From NCBI GenBank assembly GCA_003427395.1, contig BFEA01000007.1:2650679-2711614 (forward strand): a DNA stretch of 60,936 nt, in the 5' to 3' direction. The notes below the pieces were generated by a model. That model did not search any database and had not been told where the DNA came from. It saw only the letters and a list, made by a program, of their open reading frames with translations. Of this stretch, positions 27,913 to 38,586 are shown piece after piece. Each line of letters begins with the position of its first letter. Within the stretch, counting starts at the first letter, position 1. Source of the DNA: Chara braunii. Lineage: Eukaryota > Streptophyta > Charophyceae > Charales > Characeae. A program made the translations under genes and the position numbers.

Positions 27913-29480
27913 GTGGATCAGAGGGTGGTGAAGGTACAACTGATGATAGAAGGCAGACTAGGCGGGATATGCTTACAGTACCTGTACTGTTCCAGGTCCT
28001 GCTATCGGGAGACAAAAGAAGCAAGGGCCCGTAATCTTCAGACTGTGAGGGAAGTTGCAGCAGCTGTAGAAAAAACGTTAGCAGTTGCAGCGGCTAGCGC
28101 AGTAGTAATTACTACATTTGCGGCATCGTTTGTGGCAACCTCATCTGTTTTCTCGTTGGGAATGTCGGACATTATCGGACAAGCTATCTCCAGTACGATG
28201 GGATCCGGAACCAGTTAGATGGCGGGCGTGCAGTCCAGCTCGGCACCTCCACTCACCAGGGAGCAGATGGAGTTCCAACAAGTGGAGAGTCCGTTGAAGG
28301 CTAGAGTAGGAACTTGAAAAGGCTATCGAAAGAGAGAATGAGATTAGGAATAGAAGTGTCAGACTGGAGGGTAGGGCGAGAGACAAGCTGCTTTAGAGGG
28401 GTTACATGACTCGACGCTTGACAACACCGCGAAGATTCTGAAGGCGAGTATCATGTTCATGCACGCATATATGGACAACAAACTGGATGTTATCCAGGAC
28501 ACCCTATACCAGATCCTGAATGTCATGCACAGGCCAGGAATCAGGCCAACAGTTTTGCCATTGTTGCCATTCTCTGCGATGACAGACCCGTAACCGTCAC
28601 TGTCTGGTACGACACGAAGCGGTACTTCAGCAGCAGCCGCACAAAATGCTGCTTCTTCATCTTCTGGTCCAGCGGCTAGAGATACACCACAGCCGCCACC
28701 CGTCCCACCTTGGTACCCCAAGACCCCATTGAAACCACGCCCAACCTTGTCAGGAGATAAGAAGGATGAGGCTCTCAACACTTGGTTGAGAACGGTGCCA
28801 ATGTGGGTGAGGGCGAAGAGGACGTTGGTAAAGGAGGAAGTGATAACTGTTGCATCCTATTTGGAGGGATCTGCAGCTCGCTGGTTAAACGGAGTGGTTG
28901 CCTTACAGGGGTTCGGCAGGAACATGGGTGATTGGGCTAAGACCCATACCCTAGAGAGGTTTATGGATTTGGTGGAAGCGCGATGGCACAACCAACAGTA
29001 GGCACAAATTTACACTGATGGGTCGTTGAAACTTTATGCTAAATAATAAAAGTCTGTGCGCGAGCTCACCTCTACCGTAAAGCTTGACTAGAGTATCACA
29101 CTTTTGAGACCTTTAGCAAGAAGGCTTTAGATTTAGAGGCCACGCTAGGAGGTGCTCAACAACTCCCTACGGACGAAAGAAAGAAGAAAAGTTGATGATG
29201 GTCGAGGCCGATGGTACTCAGACCGAGATCGAGGATTTATCAGATCTTGTGGACGGTACAGAGTTAGACAACGAGGATAGTGCTGATGGTATCAGCCTCG
29301 CTGTACTAGTAAAAGGAAAGGCATGTGACCACGACAAGAGCGGTCAACAGAGGAATCAGGGGCAGACCCCGAACCCGCACAAGATAGCGGCTTGGGTTTG
29401 AGCAGGTTTGGATCAAGATGTGTGGCGTTGATTAAATGCGGTGAGTATGACCATCAACAATTCAAATGCAAAAACACAAA
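27913..29480 (+). pseudogene. Gag of element B
   Basis: Broken frames read an Ala/Val-rich start (27913-28218), a helical segment (LDNTAKILKASIMFMHAYMD; DVIQDTLYQILNVMHRPGIR) at about 28410-28560, a Ser/Pro-rich linker with PPPVPPWYPKTP, and the capsid-like segment at 28729-29001 (KKDEALNTWLRTVPMWVRAK; VASYLEGSAARWLNG; ERFMDLVEARWHN). An acidic stretch at 29192-29401 follows. A decayed knuckle CGEYDHQQFKC at about 29437-29469 has lost its first Cys. Several stops and shifts. Confidence 0.75.
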
Positions 29481-29779
29481 GGTCTCACAGAAGATACCAC
29501 CTACAAGTGGGATTCCTTCTTCCCATAATGGTGGCTCTACGAGTTCCGGCTCGGGAAACACATAAGGTCCGTAGAAGTTGTAGCTGGTTCTACTCGTGTT
29601 GAAGCGGGTGATGTACCCTCCGCGTTTCAAGAGCTGGCCGAAGCTGTTGACTTCTTAGTAACCTCGCAGACGCATCCCGACCCAACGATATTCTTCTCAT
29701 TGGATGTGTCTGAGGCCTGAGAGGACCTACAAAGTGAGTGGTCGGCAAGGGACCCTTGTGAGTCCTGGGTGACACTAAG

Positions 29780-30221
29780 TCGAGGTCCTAGAGGGGAGCA
29801 CTCCGTTGTGGAAGTTGGTGAAGGTGATCGCAGGTGCGGTGCCTTCATAGACATCGGCTCACTCGAATTTTAAAGTTTCAACTACGTTGAAAGACTGCGC
29901 CTACAAGACCGGATTCAGCGCCTGAGTAGACCGGTAGTATTTTCTTTGGCCAACAAAGAGCGCATGTTAGTGGACGACTATGTCAAGGATGTAGTCTGCA
30001 CTTTCTCGTATACAGGAGGGGAACTTAATCATAGGATTTCGTTATTAGTTAGCGACGACCTACCATTTGACATGTTGTTAGGTGTGTACTACCTTGAGGT
30101 TCCCAAGCCCCAGTTTGATTGGGACAAAAAAATGCTGAAGCATGAGCTGCCTAATGGGAGGACCGTTAAACTGGCTAAATATAAAGCTAGTAGGTTAATC
30201 AACTCCTACGGGTGTTTGTGA
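29780..30221 (+). pseudogene. Aspartic protease of element B
   Basis: GAFIDIGSLEF replaces the expected D-T-G active site with D-I-G and is followed by a TAA. The frame then runs through SFNYVERLRLQDRIQRLSRP, VDDYVKDVVCTFSYTGGELN and LPFDMLLGVYYLEVPKPQFD. The last holds the second-half motif. Catalytically doubtful. Confidence 0.7.
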
Positions 30222-30266
30222 GAATCTGCCTTCTTTAATTATTATAAACAGAACCAAGGGGAGGAT

Positions 30267-31210
30267 ATGTACTTGGTCTTTGTCTCTAAGAAAGGGGAGG
30301 TCGTTAAAACACCCCCAGAGATAGAGAGTGTCATTGCTAAGTACCCTAATCTGTTTGAGGAACCCACATGTGTCATAGACAGGGAGGGTGTCCATGCTAT
30401 AGAAATCATCCCTGGGAGCAATATACCCAAAGGGAAAATCTATAGAATGGATCGGACCGAGTTGGACGAGTTTCGGTGGCAACAGAAATAACTCATAAAA
30501 AAGGGTTGGATATGGCCTAGCATCTCCCCCTTTAGCTCACCAGTTATATTTGTACCAAAGAAGGGGGGATCACTAAGGATGTGCATTTGATTATAGGGGC
30601 GTCAATGCCATCACTGTTAAAAACGCAGAGCCCGTATTGTGCATTGATGACCTATTGGACAGGGTGCAGGGATGTAAGTACTTCACCAACATAGACTTGA
30701 AGTTCGACTACCATCAAATTTTCATTAGATAGGAAGACCAGCACAAAATCGCATTTCAGACCAGGTATGGTCTATACGAGTTTGTGTTGATGCCTTTCGG
30801 CCTTTGCAACTTGAATCCGTCGGGTACTTTCCGGCACGCCATGAATAGGATTTTGCATGACTACTTGGGTAAGTTTATCGTGGTGTACCTCGACGACATT
30901 CTTATCTTTAATAGGACCGTCGAGGAGCATGCTCAGCATGTAGACAAGGTGCTTTCTTTCCTCCGACAGCACCGACAGCACAAGTATAAGATAACTTTGA
31001 GAAGTATCCGCAGAAGGGATTAGGCCTGGAGATGCGAAGGTGGCTAGCATTAGAGACTGGCAACGACCCCAGTCTATGACTGAGGTCAGATCCTTCTCGG
31101 GGATGTGTGGTTATTACCGTATTTTTTTCCAGAACTACAGTACGATCGCATCTCCCTTGATTGATCTAACGCACCTTGACACTCCATGGGAATGGATGGA
31201 TAGGCGCATG
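30267..31210 (+). pseudogene. Reverse transcriptase of element B
   Basis: 30267-30491 carries YPNLFEEPTCVIDREGVHAI and IPKGKIYRMDRTELDEF. After a TAA the frame continues [20 protein letters not shown]. Later frames show VNAITVKNAEP, CKYFTNIDLKFDYHQI (first catalytic Asp), YGLYEFVLMPFGLCNLNPSG, and the YLDDILIF box with both Asp at about 30887-30910. The connection segment MTEVRSFSGMCGYYRIF is at about 31075. At least four stops or shifts. Confidence 0.85.
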
Positions 31211-31650
31211 TGAGGCTGCTTTCAAAAGGCTGAAGCCCTTACACATCATGAGGTTCTCATGGTCCCCAAAGGCCATTTGTAGTGATCATTGACGCAAGTC
31301 AATACGACATTGGCGCAGTGTGGCTCATCAGGAAGGGAAAAAGTTAAGGTCGATCGACTACATGAGTAAAAAGATGTCATCCAAGAAATTGGTGAAGTTC
31401 ACCTACGAAAGGGAACTCTACGCCCTCTACAAGACACTTGTCCACTGGAGGCACTATTTGTTGGGAAGATAATTCTAGTTGTGGACCGACCATCAGACAC
31501 TCAAGTGGATCAAGACACAATCGGTTCTCTCTGATGCACTCAAACATTGGATTGAAGCTGTAGATCAATATGACTTCAAGCTAGACTATGTGAAAGGGGA
31601 GTATAACAAGGTTGCTGATGTGCTGTCACGGAGGGCAGAGTACCTGGGTG
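31211..31650 (+). pseudogene. RNase H of element B
   Basis: VIIDASQYDIGAVW at about 31284, YMSKKMSSKKLVKFTYEREL, LYALYKTLVHWRHYLLG, then after a stop LWTDHQTLKWIKTQSVLSDA and YVKGEYNKVADVLSRR. These are the Asp-Glu-Asp-Asp blocks of a Ty3/gypsy RNase H in order. Confidence 0.8.
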
Positions 31651-32930
31651 CTTTGATCACGGAGTTTGGCTTATCTGACAATGTATCTCGATTGTTGGTG
31701 AAAGCCTACAAGGAAGACCCTGTCACGATGGACATCATCCATAAACTTGAGGCCCAAGATAAGGCCAACTCTTATGAGTTAATGATGGTGGATGGGCTGC
31801 TCTTTCTTGAGAAGGTTGGGTTCAAACGGTTAGTACCATCTAGGGAAATTTTGCGTAGTTTATTTTTAGGAGAATGTCATGATGCAACAGGTCATTTTGG
31901 CTACAAGAAGACTAGTGCTAACTTAGTACAACGATTTTGGTGGCATAAAATGCTTAACGATGCAAAGAAATACGTGCAGACTTGCCAAATCTATCAGCGG
32001 GACAAGCCGCGGACTCAAGCACTACTTGGGTTATTAAAGCTTGTACCCATTACTGCTGGTCCGGGACAAAGTGTTTCCATGGATTTCATGGATACCCCGG
32101 TGACCAACAATAATGGCAAAAGGCATATCTTCGTAACAGTGGATAGGTTAACTATGTCGGGAGACTGCTAGAACAGAGCAAATCATCAAATTATTCATGG
32201 ATAACTGGGTGCGTGATTGTGGACTGCCTAAGATGATTGTTAGTGATAGAGATGTCCGGTTTACCTGTGAGATGTGGAAGAAGGTCGTTGAACAGATGGA
32301 CAACCAACTTCAGATGACTTCCGGGAATTATCCCCAAGCCAATGGGCAGGCTGAACAGATGAACGGTGTGGTGCAACATCTGTTGGGGCATTATCAAGCC
32401 CCGCTAGGATAACCGGTATGAGAAGTTACCACTCATCGCCATTTTGTACAACAATGTTGTACATAGCACCACCGACGTCAGTCCTAATCAGCTACATCTG
32501 GGGTGGAAACCTAAATCTGCTCTAGACTTCCTTTTGCCTGAAAACCGAACAGCTGCAACCCCTTGAACCATCGAGTTTGTTGTCCAATATGAGAAGAAGC
32601 TGTTGCAGCAGATTGTCGAACACATCAAGCGATTTCAAGAAGCCATGATTGCTACTGAGAACAAGCAGCACCGGCAGTCCACATTTTAGGTAGGGGATCG
32701 TGTCCGGGTCAAGGCTAGTGAGTCGGGACAGGAGTTCGGCATCTTTAGAAAATTGATGCCTCAGTATTTTGGTCCATGGGAAGTTTTGGATATTGTGGGT
32801 TGTGAAGAAGATGGTTCCTCGTATGTAATTCGTATCCCTGGTCACCTTCACAATTACCCTGTGTTTCACGCCCTGCACCTTTCGCGGAGACAAAACAATT
32901 CCCATCAAGGAGATTTATGCTGCCCCCCAC
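31651..32930 (+). pseudogene. Integrase of element B
   Basis: The zinc module is GECHDATGHFGYKKTSANLV followed by FWWHKML and TCQIYQRDK, where the final Cys of CxxC has become Tyr. The first core Asp is in VSMDFMDTP (about 32085), the second in KMIVSDRDVRF (about 32240) and the Glu in GQAEQMNGVVQHLL. The GPY/F-like module at about 32690-32890 reads VGDRVRVKA, QYFGPWEVLDIVG and YPVFHALHLSRR. Broken by stops near 32170, 32411 and 32690. Confidence 0.82.
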
Positions 32931-33162
32931 GATGGATGGTCATGTGGACGTTGACGATATCCGGAAGCACAGAGACATGCCTGTTCCCCAGTCAGATGGC
33001 AGGAGTAGACCGCCTAAACATGTGAGAGAGTACGGAGTACGGTTCAGGCATCATATTGAACCCAAGGAAGATCGATGGTTTACAAGCGAGGAACTTGTCA
33101 AGACAGCTCCTCAGATCGCGGTCGAATATGAAAGGAAATTGAAGGGGAAGGCACCAACATGA
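32917..33162 (+). pseudogene. Chromodomain-like C-terminus of element B integrase
   Basis: 81 codons. The end reads EYGVRFRHHIEPKEDRWFTS followed by EELVKTAPQIAVEYERKLKG, the pattern of a degenerate chromodomain (aromatic-strand-W...EEL...APxxxxEYE). Chromodomains steer integration to chromatin. The canonical KWxGY core is not seen, so this is a pattern match. Confidence 0.5.
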
Positions 33163-33185
33163 AGCATCTCAGCGGACTTTCGAAG

Positions 33186-33200
33186 CTAAGGGGGATGGAA
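33186..33200 (+). other. Polypurine tract of element B
   Basis: ctaagggggatggaa, immediately followed by TGCGAGG, the start of the 3' LTR. Confidence 0.75.
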
Positions 33201-34197
33201 TGCGAGGAATGAGCCCTCACGGGCCCCTTATCAGACACACACATGTTCTGGGCAGAGCCCCCCAGCGAGTGAAGTGCCTGCCCTAAGTGAAGGCGGGCCT
33301 GGGTACTCAGGCTATTACAGCCCGCGAGTTGGTTGAGTGGACGTGTAAGCCTCCCTAAGCTGCGTCGTACAATTTGGCCCAGGCTGTGGCAGTTGCGCCT
33401 GGGCACATATACACAATGTAGGGCCAATACATCACGAAGTGGTTATAGGACTACGCAAAAGCTGCATTGTTGACGTACATACCCCGGGTCATGTGCAAAT
33501 GCAGCAAAGGGCCCAAGTCTGGAGACTTAGGTCGTGTCCAACTGTAAAGGGCCCATGCCCTCAACTGTAGCACTGGGCTTGGGCGCAGGTGCCGGGGCCC
33601 GACCAGAAGCTTCCTAGCCAGGTCACATGCACCCAAGGAGCGGCTGCCACTTCCATATAGGAAGGAGGGAAGCCATGGTCTGACATTCTGGCCCACGTAG
33701 GCAATGCGGTCACGCTGCTGCGTTGCTACGCGAGATGTTGCATGCTGCGTTAGTGGCCAGGGCGCGTGCGGGCGTTTCAGAGTTGAACAGGGGCGTTGTT
33801 GGGCAGCGGAGCTCTAGCAGCCATAGCCGGGCTGCAAGGCGCTAAGGGGTAAGAGGGCGATCGGTGGTCTTCAGGAAGGAGGTGAGTGTGGGTGGTCAGG
33901 GTCTGATGAGGAGAGACGAGATACGTACCGAGTACATGAGAGAGGTCGGCTATGGTGTTGACGTTATGTACATTGGTCTTCAAGAGTCGAAGTGAGCCTG
34001 TTGCGTGAATGCTGATGTAGGTCGGGTAGGCGAGTAGTGTAGGTTGGGCGTTGGGCGCCAGACAGAGAGGAGCGACATTGGATACTGTGTTGGTGTGGCC
34101 TGAGGGCTTGAACATTGGCTCATGACTTCATTGTATTGCTCTTATTTGGATAGAATCTCGGTGCACTTGTGCTCTCTGCTGTACACGACTACTTGGA
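33201..34197 (+). repeat. 3' LTR of element B, truncated
   Basis: Starts TGCGAGGAATGAGCCC and aligns with the 5' LTR to the cttggac region at about 34197. It is cut there by a hammerhead-like repeat fragment and by element C's LTR, so the last 60 or so bases and the target duplication are lost. Confidence 0.85.
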
Positions 34198-34299
34198 CTC
34201 TGCCTACGGTTTATCGGGCGACTCAGTTTGATCAACTTTGATGATATATATAATCTCGTACGGAACAGTTTGTCACAACCCCTCGTTTCTTGTCCTGTG
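34198..34299 (+). repeat. Short hammerhead-like repeat, rearranged fragments
   Basis: The 3' part (ctgcctacggtttatcggg) comes first, then, after atgatatatataatctcg, the core end gaacagtttgtcacaacccctcg. The order is permuted relative to a single unit, as in a tandem array cut within units. Confidence 0.55.
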
Positions 34300-34309
34300 T
34301 GCATCAAGT

Positions 34310-34523
34310 ACAGGGGACACACAAACACGGGCAATCCTTGCATGTAGGTTAAATCAGAAGAGATGGGGGACAAGGCGAAACGAAGATGGAGACGAGGGAG
34401 AAGACCAAGATCGCGATAGCGAAGTCTAAAAATAATCTCCCTGCCGAATGCCCAATCAATGTCTTCCACAGAAATGTTGAATCAGATCCAAAGCCTCATG
34501 GCAAGATGTGACCTTTGATTGTA

Positions 34524-34586
<63 letters not shown>

Positions 34587-34675
34587 NNNNNNNNNNNNNN
34601 NNNNNNNNNNNNNNNNNNNNNNNNNNNNNNNNNNNNNNNNNNNNNNNNNNNNNNNNNNNNNNNNNNNNNNNNNNN

Positions 34676-34719
<44 letters not shown>

Positions 34720-34930
34720 AACACAGAAATAGAAGAAGAGGAAGAAAAAGGAGAATAATTTCGACCTCCAATCTCGCTGCCATCGGTAGTGGCTGACGCT
34801 CTCTTGTTGCGCAGGTCGCTGGCGTGAAGACCCAACTACTGCAGCCAGGTAAGTCCTTCGTCAACTGCAAGTATGGCCTCCTCACCTCTCTCTCCTCTCT
34901 ACCTCCTATCTCGCCTCTACCTCTCCCTAT
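34310..34930 (-). repeat. 3' LTR of element C, partial
   Basis: Aligns with 43420-43910 (for example gacgaagatgga and the ggtagtggctg...caggtcgctgg...gtgaagacc block). It contains a (CT)n array, an assembly gap and a (CA)n array. Confidence 0.75.
34529..34714. repeat. (CT)n, 89-bp assembly gap, (CA)n
   Basis: CT array to 34586, N at 34587-34675, then CA array to about 34713. The gap size is probably a placeholder. Confidence 0.95.
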
Positions 34931-35151
34931 GAAGTCAAGTCGGGTCGAGGGCGAAGCTAATGATCCGAAGGTGGAACCTAGACGTTAGTACGGCATGAAG
35001 TCGGAGGTGCTGGCATGCGTTGGTGCTTGTGTTAATAACGTGTGAGGACGTCGGGGATGTGGCTTGGAGTTGCACGGGTCAACCAACGGTCAGCCTTATT
35101 GCAACTACAGGAAAAGTGTACCAAGTACTTTGTCCACCTGTTGTCGTAGTG
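34931..35151. other. Between integrase and 3' LTR of element C
   Basis: No recognised gene. It is where the 3' untranslated part and missing LTR start of element C should be. Confidence 0.35.
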
Positions 35152-36308
35152 TCACAGCGAGATGATGTCACCGACCTCTTGGAAACCGTTCAATGGAGGG
35201 TTGGTCTTGTGATCGGCGGCTGGGCAAGTCGGAGCCAACTTTGAACAATGGAAGACCGGGTAGATGGGCAAGTGGGTGGGCACCTGAATGACAAAAGAGG
35301 GTCTTTCTAGCGCATCTCCAACGGTCACTACAATACACCAAGGCCCGATCAATTCCGGGAGGAGTTTGTGAGAGATATCTTGTTCGAGGGTGAATTCCAC
35401 GACAGAGACTTAAAGAAGGTTGCCCGCATGGAATGGATAAGGAAGACAATGGCGAGTGGCTTGACAGCTTATGCGTTGCTGCGTCTTCGACATTTGGTCT
35501 TGTGCCTTGATAAGGAGATCTTGCATCTGTTGAATGAAGGCGAGGTGGTTATCACCCTCGGTCGTCTGTGGAATGATAGTGTCCAATGGTGATAAGACCG
35601 GCGAGCCATGCTCGAACTCGAAGGGTAAAATTTCGATAGTCGGATGAATGAACGAGTTGTATGCTAACTTGACGTCAGACAACCGCTCGACCCAATCCTT
35701 TTGGTCAGGACGGATTGAGTGCGAAGACGAACCTGTGCGGTTTGATGTGCCCTCTCTGTTTGACCATCGGTTTGTGGGTGGCAAGCCGAACTCGGCTTGA
35801 GATATGAGCCTCATCGTTTGAGAAGAACTCAAAAGTGGAGGACTCAAAAGTGGGACAGAAATCGAATGTTGCGGTTATAACCGATCTCCTTGGGGTAACC
35901 CTTGGTGCGAATCCAATCGGTGTAAAGAACCTCGACCAACTTTGGTGCCGTAGTGAGATAGCGGCAAGGCAAAACCATGGAGAACTTGGTGACTCGATTG
36001 ACCACCGTGAAAATCTCATCCATGTCAGTCTTGTGCTTGGGATACGGCGTGGTCATGTCCATAGCAACCGATTCTCGTCGTCCTAGGGGGACCGGTAGTG
36101 GTCGCAACTCGTCAAGCGGACGATGGTTGCAGGATTTGCAACGCCGGCAAACCTCGCATGACTCGCAGTATTGTGTGACGTCGCCGAGAAGCCCATACCA
36201 TAAAAAGTGCTCGCGAAGTCGACCAATTGTATGATTGACTCCAAAGTGTCCGGTGGCGAGGGCATCGTGGAACTTGCCAAGAAGCTGCGCACACATCACT
36301 TGGCACAA
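35152..36308 (-). pseudogene. Integrase of element C
   Basis: 35844-36308 carries the HHCC module (FHDALATGHFGVNHTIGRLR, FLWYGLL, YCESCEVCRRCK), then VAMDMTTPYPKH (first Asp) and IFTVVNRVTKFSMVLPCR. Lower frames show DWVERLSDVKLAYNSF in 35410-35847. 35152-35400 is the C-terminal module LLPELIGPWCIVVTVGDA, VPTHLPIYPVFHCSKLAP. Joined only through several shifts. Confidence 0.8.
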
Positions 36309-36905
36309 AAAGAAGATTTTTCCCTTGCGAGTGGACTAGCAAATAGCCCTCTTGGATCCGATAATGTGATGGTGCCGGATTTGGAGAGGAGCAAGTCGCA
36401 TACTTGTTGCGAAACTCGGGGTCGACTTGGTAGCCACGGGAAAACATTGTACTGCAAGTCGTCGGCAACCTCAAACGTCGCGTAGTCCGCGGTAATAAGG
36501 TCCAGGCGCTGCGAAAGAGCGCTCGCAAAACGGTTTGACTTTCTTGGAATGTGATCAGTGAAGAAGTCAAACTGATCGATGAAAGTCATCCATCGGGTAA
36601 TTATATTATTGACCGTGTCTTGGGTATTGTAGAAGACTAACGGGTTGTTATCCGTTACCCATCGGAATTGGCTTCGACCGAGAAGAAAATGCCACTGCTG
36701 CTTGAGCGTGTGTACAAAGGCCAAAAACTTTCGTACGTTGACGAATGCAGGGTGGGCACCTTCTTACTAATGAACGCGATCGGGTGCCCATCCACGCCAT
36801 CGTGTTGCTTAAGGACGATACCAATGTCATAGGTGGATGCATCGATTGTGACGCGCGTCGCCAAAGGTGGGTCATAGATGCGTAAAACCTTCGCGGATAG
36901 CAATG
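36296..36905 (-). pseudogene. RNase H of element C
   Basis: 36655-37536 ends in RVTIDASTYDIGIVLKQHDG and FISKKVPTLHSSTYESFW. 36296-36724 continues with FVHTLKQQWHFLLGRSQFRW, VTDNNPLVFYNTQDTVNN and FFTDHIPRKSNRFASALSQR. The blocks are in the usual order, with a frameshift between. Confidence 0.78.
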
Positions 36906-37793
36906 CAACTTTGAGGGTCAAAAAGGAGGCCCGTGCATCGTCGTCGAAGTCAAAAAGTCGGTCCTCCCATTGAAGCTTGGTGAAGTTAGTTGTGATCTTC
37001 GAAGAACCTTTGATAAGGCATTGATAGTAGCCGAGAAACGAGAGGATACCCGTAACGCTATTCGTTGTGGGCCACTCGTGGACGGATTGAATCTTGTCTG
37101 ATATTGGACTAATGCCCTGCTGTGTGACAAAATGACCCGAGTACTTCAACTCTTGACTTACGAAGTCGCACTTGTCGCGGTTGGCTTTGTACTTGGCGCG
37201 ACGAAGTGCCTCCAACACATGTCCAAGATGCTCGAGATGGTCCTCTAAGGTCCGACTATAGACGAGGATACTGTCCAAGTAGACAAACACAAACCGGTTC
37301 AACCTCACGCGAAACTCGTTTGTCATCGCCGCTTGAAAAATCATTGGGGCATTCATGAGGCCAAAAGGTATGACAACCCACTCAAAATGTCTGTACCGCG
37401 TCTTGAATGTGAATTTATGGTGATCTTGCGGGCGTATCGAGATTTGATGATAGCTAGACTTCAAGCCCAACTTGGAAAAATACTTTGCGCTGGCTAAACG
37501 CTCCAAAAGACCGCCAATATGAGGAAGAGGCCCCACATCTTGACGGTTTGCGCGTTGAGCTCACAATAGTCAATGCACAAGCAAAGGTCCTTGTTCTACT
37601 TTCGTATGATGCAACCTTTCGGCGGCCCCATATGGTGAACTACTAGGGTGGATCCAACCCTATCCAACAAGTCATCGAGTTGTTCGTGGAGAACCACGAG
37701 CTTTTCCTCACTCATGCGATAGATGCAACCTTTCGGCAACACGGCACCGACGTCAAGGATGATCTTATGGGAGATCAACTGATTCGGCACCAT
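36906..37793 (-). pseudogene. Reverse transcriptase of element C, catalytic box YLDS
   Basis: 37596-37793 is the entry (ISHKIILDVGAVLPKGCIYR; LVVLHEQLDDLLDRVGS). 36655-37536 carries GLLERLASAKYFSKLGLKSS with Leu in place of the first catalytic Asp, YHQISIRPQDHHKFTF, FGLMNAPMIFQAAM and FVYLDSILVYSRTLEDH, where the second Asp of YLDD is Ser. Both changes would abolish activity. Confidence 0.85.
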
Positions 37794-37965
37794 ACCGGTA
37801 GAGGTGACTCGAAGACGTCGGCGAATTCGTCAAGCAACCACACCACGAGAGAGTCTGAAGACAAGTTCGTAAGTGAAGATTCGGTGGTCGCGACGGTCTA
37901 AAAAAAACATAAGTCGATCTCGTGGATCCCCTTCTAAGCACAAGTGACCCGAAAAGACTTGGCCA

Positions 37966-38586
37966 TCACAACTTGACACCGGATCGAAGGGTGAGGAAGA
38001 GGAATGGTACATGGGACTTCAACGCTGAAAGTTTGAGAAATGGTAAGTGTCCGGCGATGAAAGTTGACAGCGTGGTCCACATTACATGAGACTTCAACGC
38101 TGAAAGTTTGACAAATGGTAAGTGTCCGCTAATGGAAGTTGACAGCGTGGTCCACATTCGCGAAGGCATCCCCAAAACGATGTCGAAGTCCACGTTGAAG
38201 ACGTCAAACGTAACCGGCTCGTATGCATGTGGTGCATGATAAACCGGCACGGCCTCGATGTAGCGATCAAGAAGTGGTTGTGTCCGACTGTCCGCCATCT
38301 TGATTGTTGTAGGGTGTGGCTTCCTTCGAACTTGTCCGCCAAGACCATCCCTCTGTATGGAGGACTTGCTCATGAAATTGCGAGTCACGTCACTTTCCAG
38401 CAAAGCGTTGCAGAACACTTGCCCAACTCGGATGCGGACATAAAGAAGCGGTGCATTGTTGTCGTTGTACCACTGCGTGCGAAACACGCAGGCCATCGTG
38501 GTGATATACGCAAGGAGGTCCCCCACAACGACTTCGTCATCCGTCGACGAAGTTAGTGGTTCATAGAAGGACAAATACGTGTGCAA
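37966..38586 (-). pseudogene. Aspartic protease of element C with internal duplication
   Basis: 206 codons. ALLESDVTRNFMSKSS corresponds to the active site (normally D-S-G-A), here E-S-D. FNVDFDIVLGMPSRMW is the second-half motif. A following segment of about 25 residues (WTTLSTSISGHLPFVKLSAL) occurs twice because of a 75-bp tandem duplication at about 38016-38165. Confidence 0.75.
38016..38165. repeat. 75-bp tandem duplication in element C protease
   Basis: Two head-to-tail copies of acttcaacgctgaaagtttg...gtggtccacatt with a few differences, in frame (75 bp = 25 codons). Confidence 0.85.

Larger units (their letters stand above)
25591..34197 (+). mobile_element. Ty3/gypsy element B (plus)
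   Basis: LTRs at 25591-26668 and 33201-34197, an iMet-type primer site after the first, and a purine tract before the second. Between them gag, protease, RT, RNase H, integrase and a chromodomain-like end follow in plus orientation, all broken. The order and the chromodomain-like end suggest a chromovirus. The LTRs are clearly diverged, so the insertion is older than element A. Confidence 0.9.
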
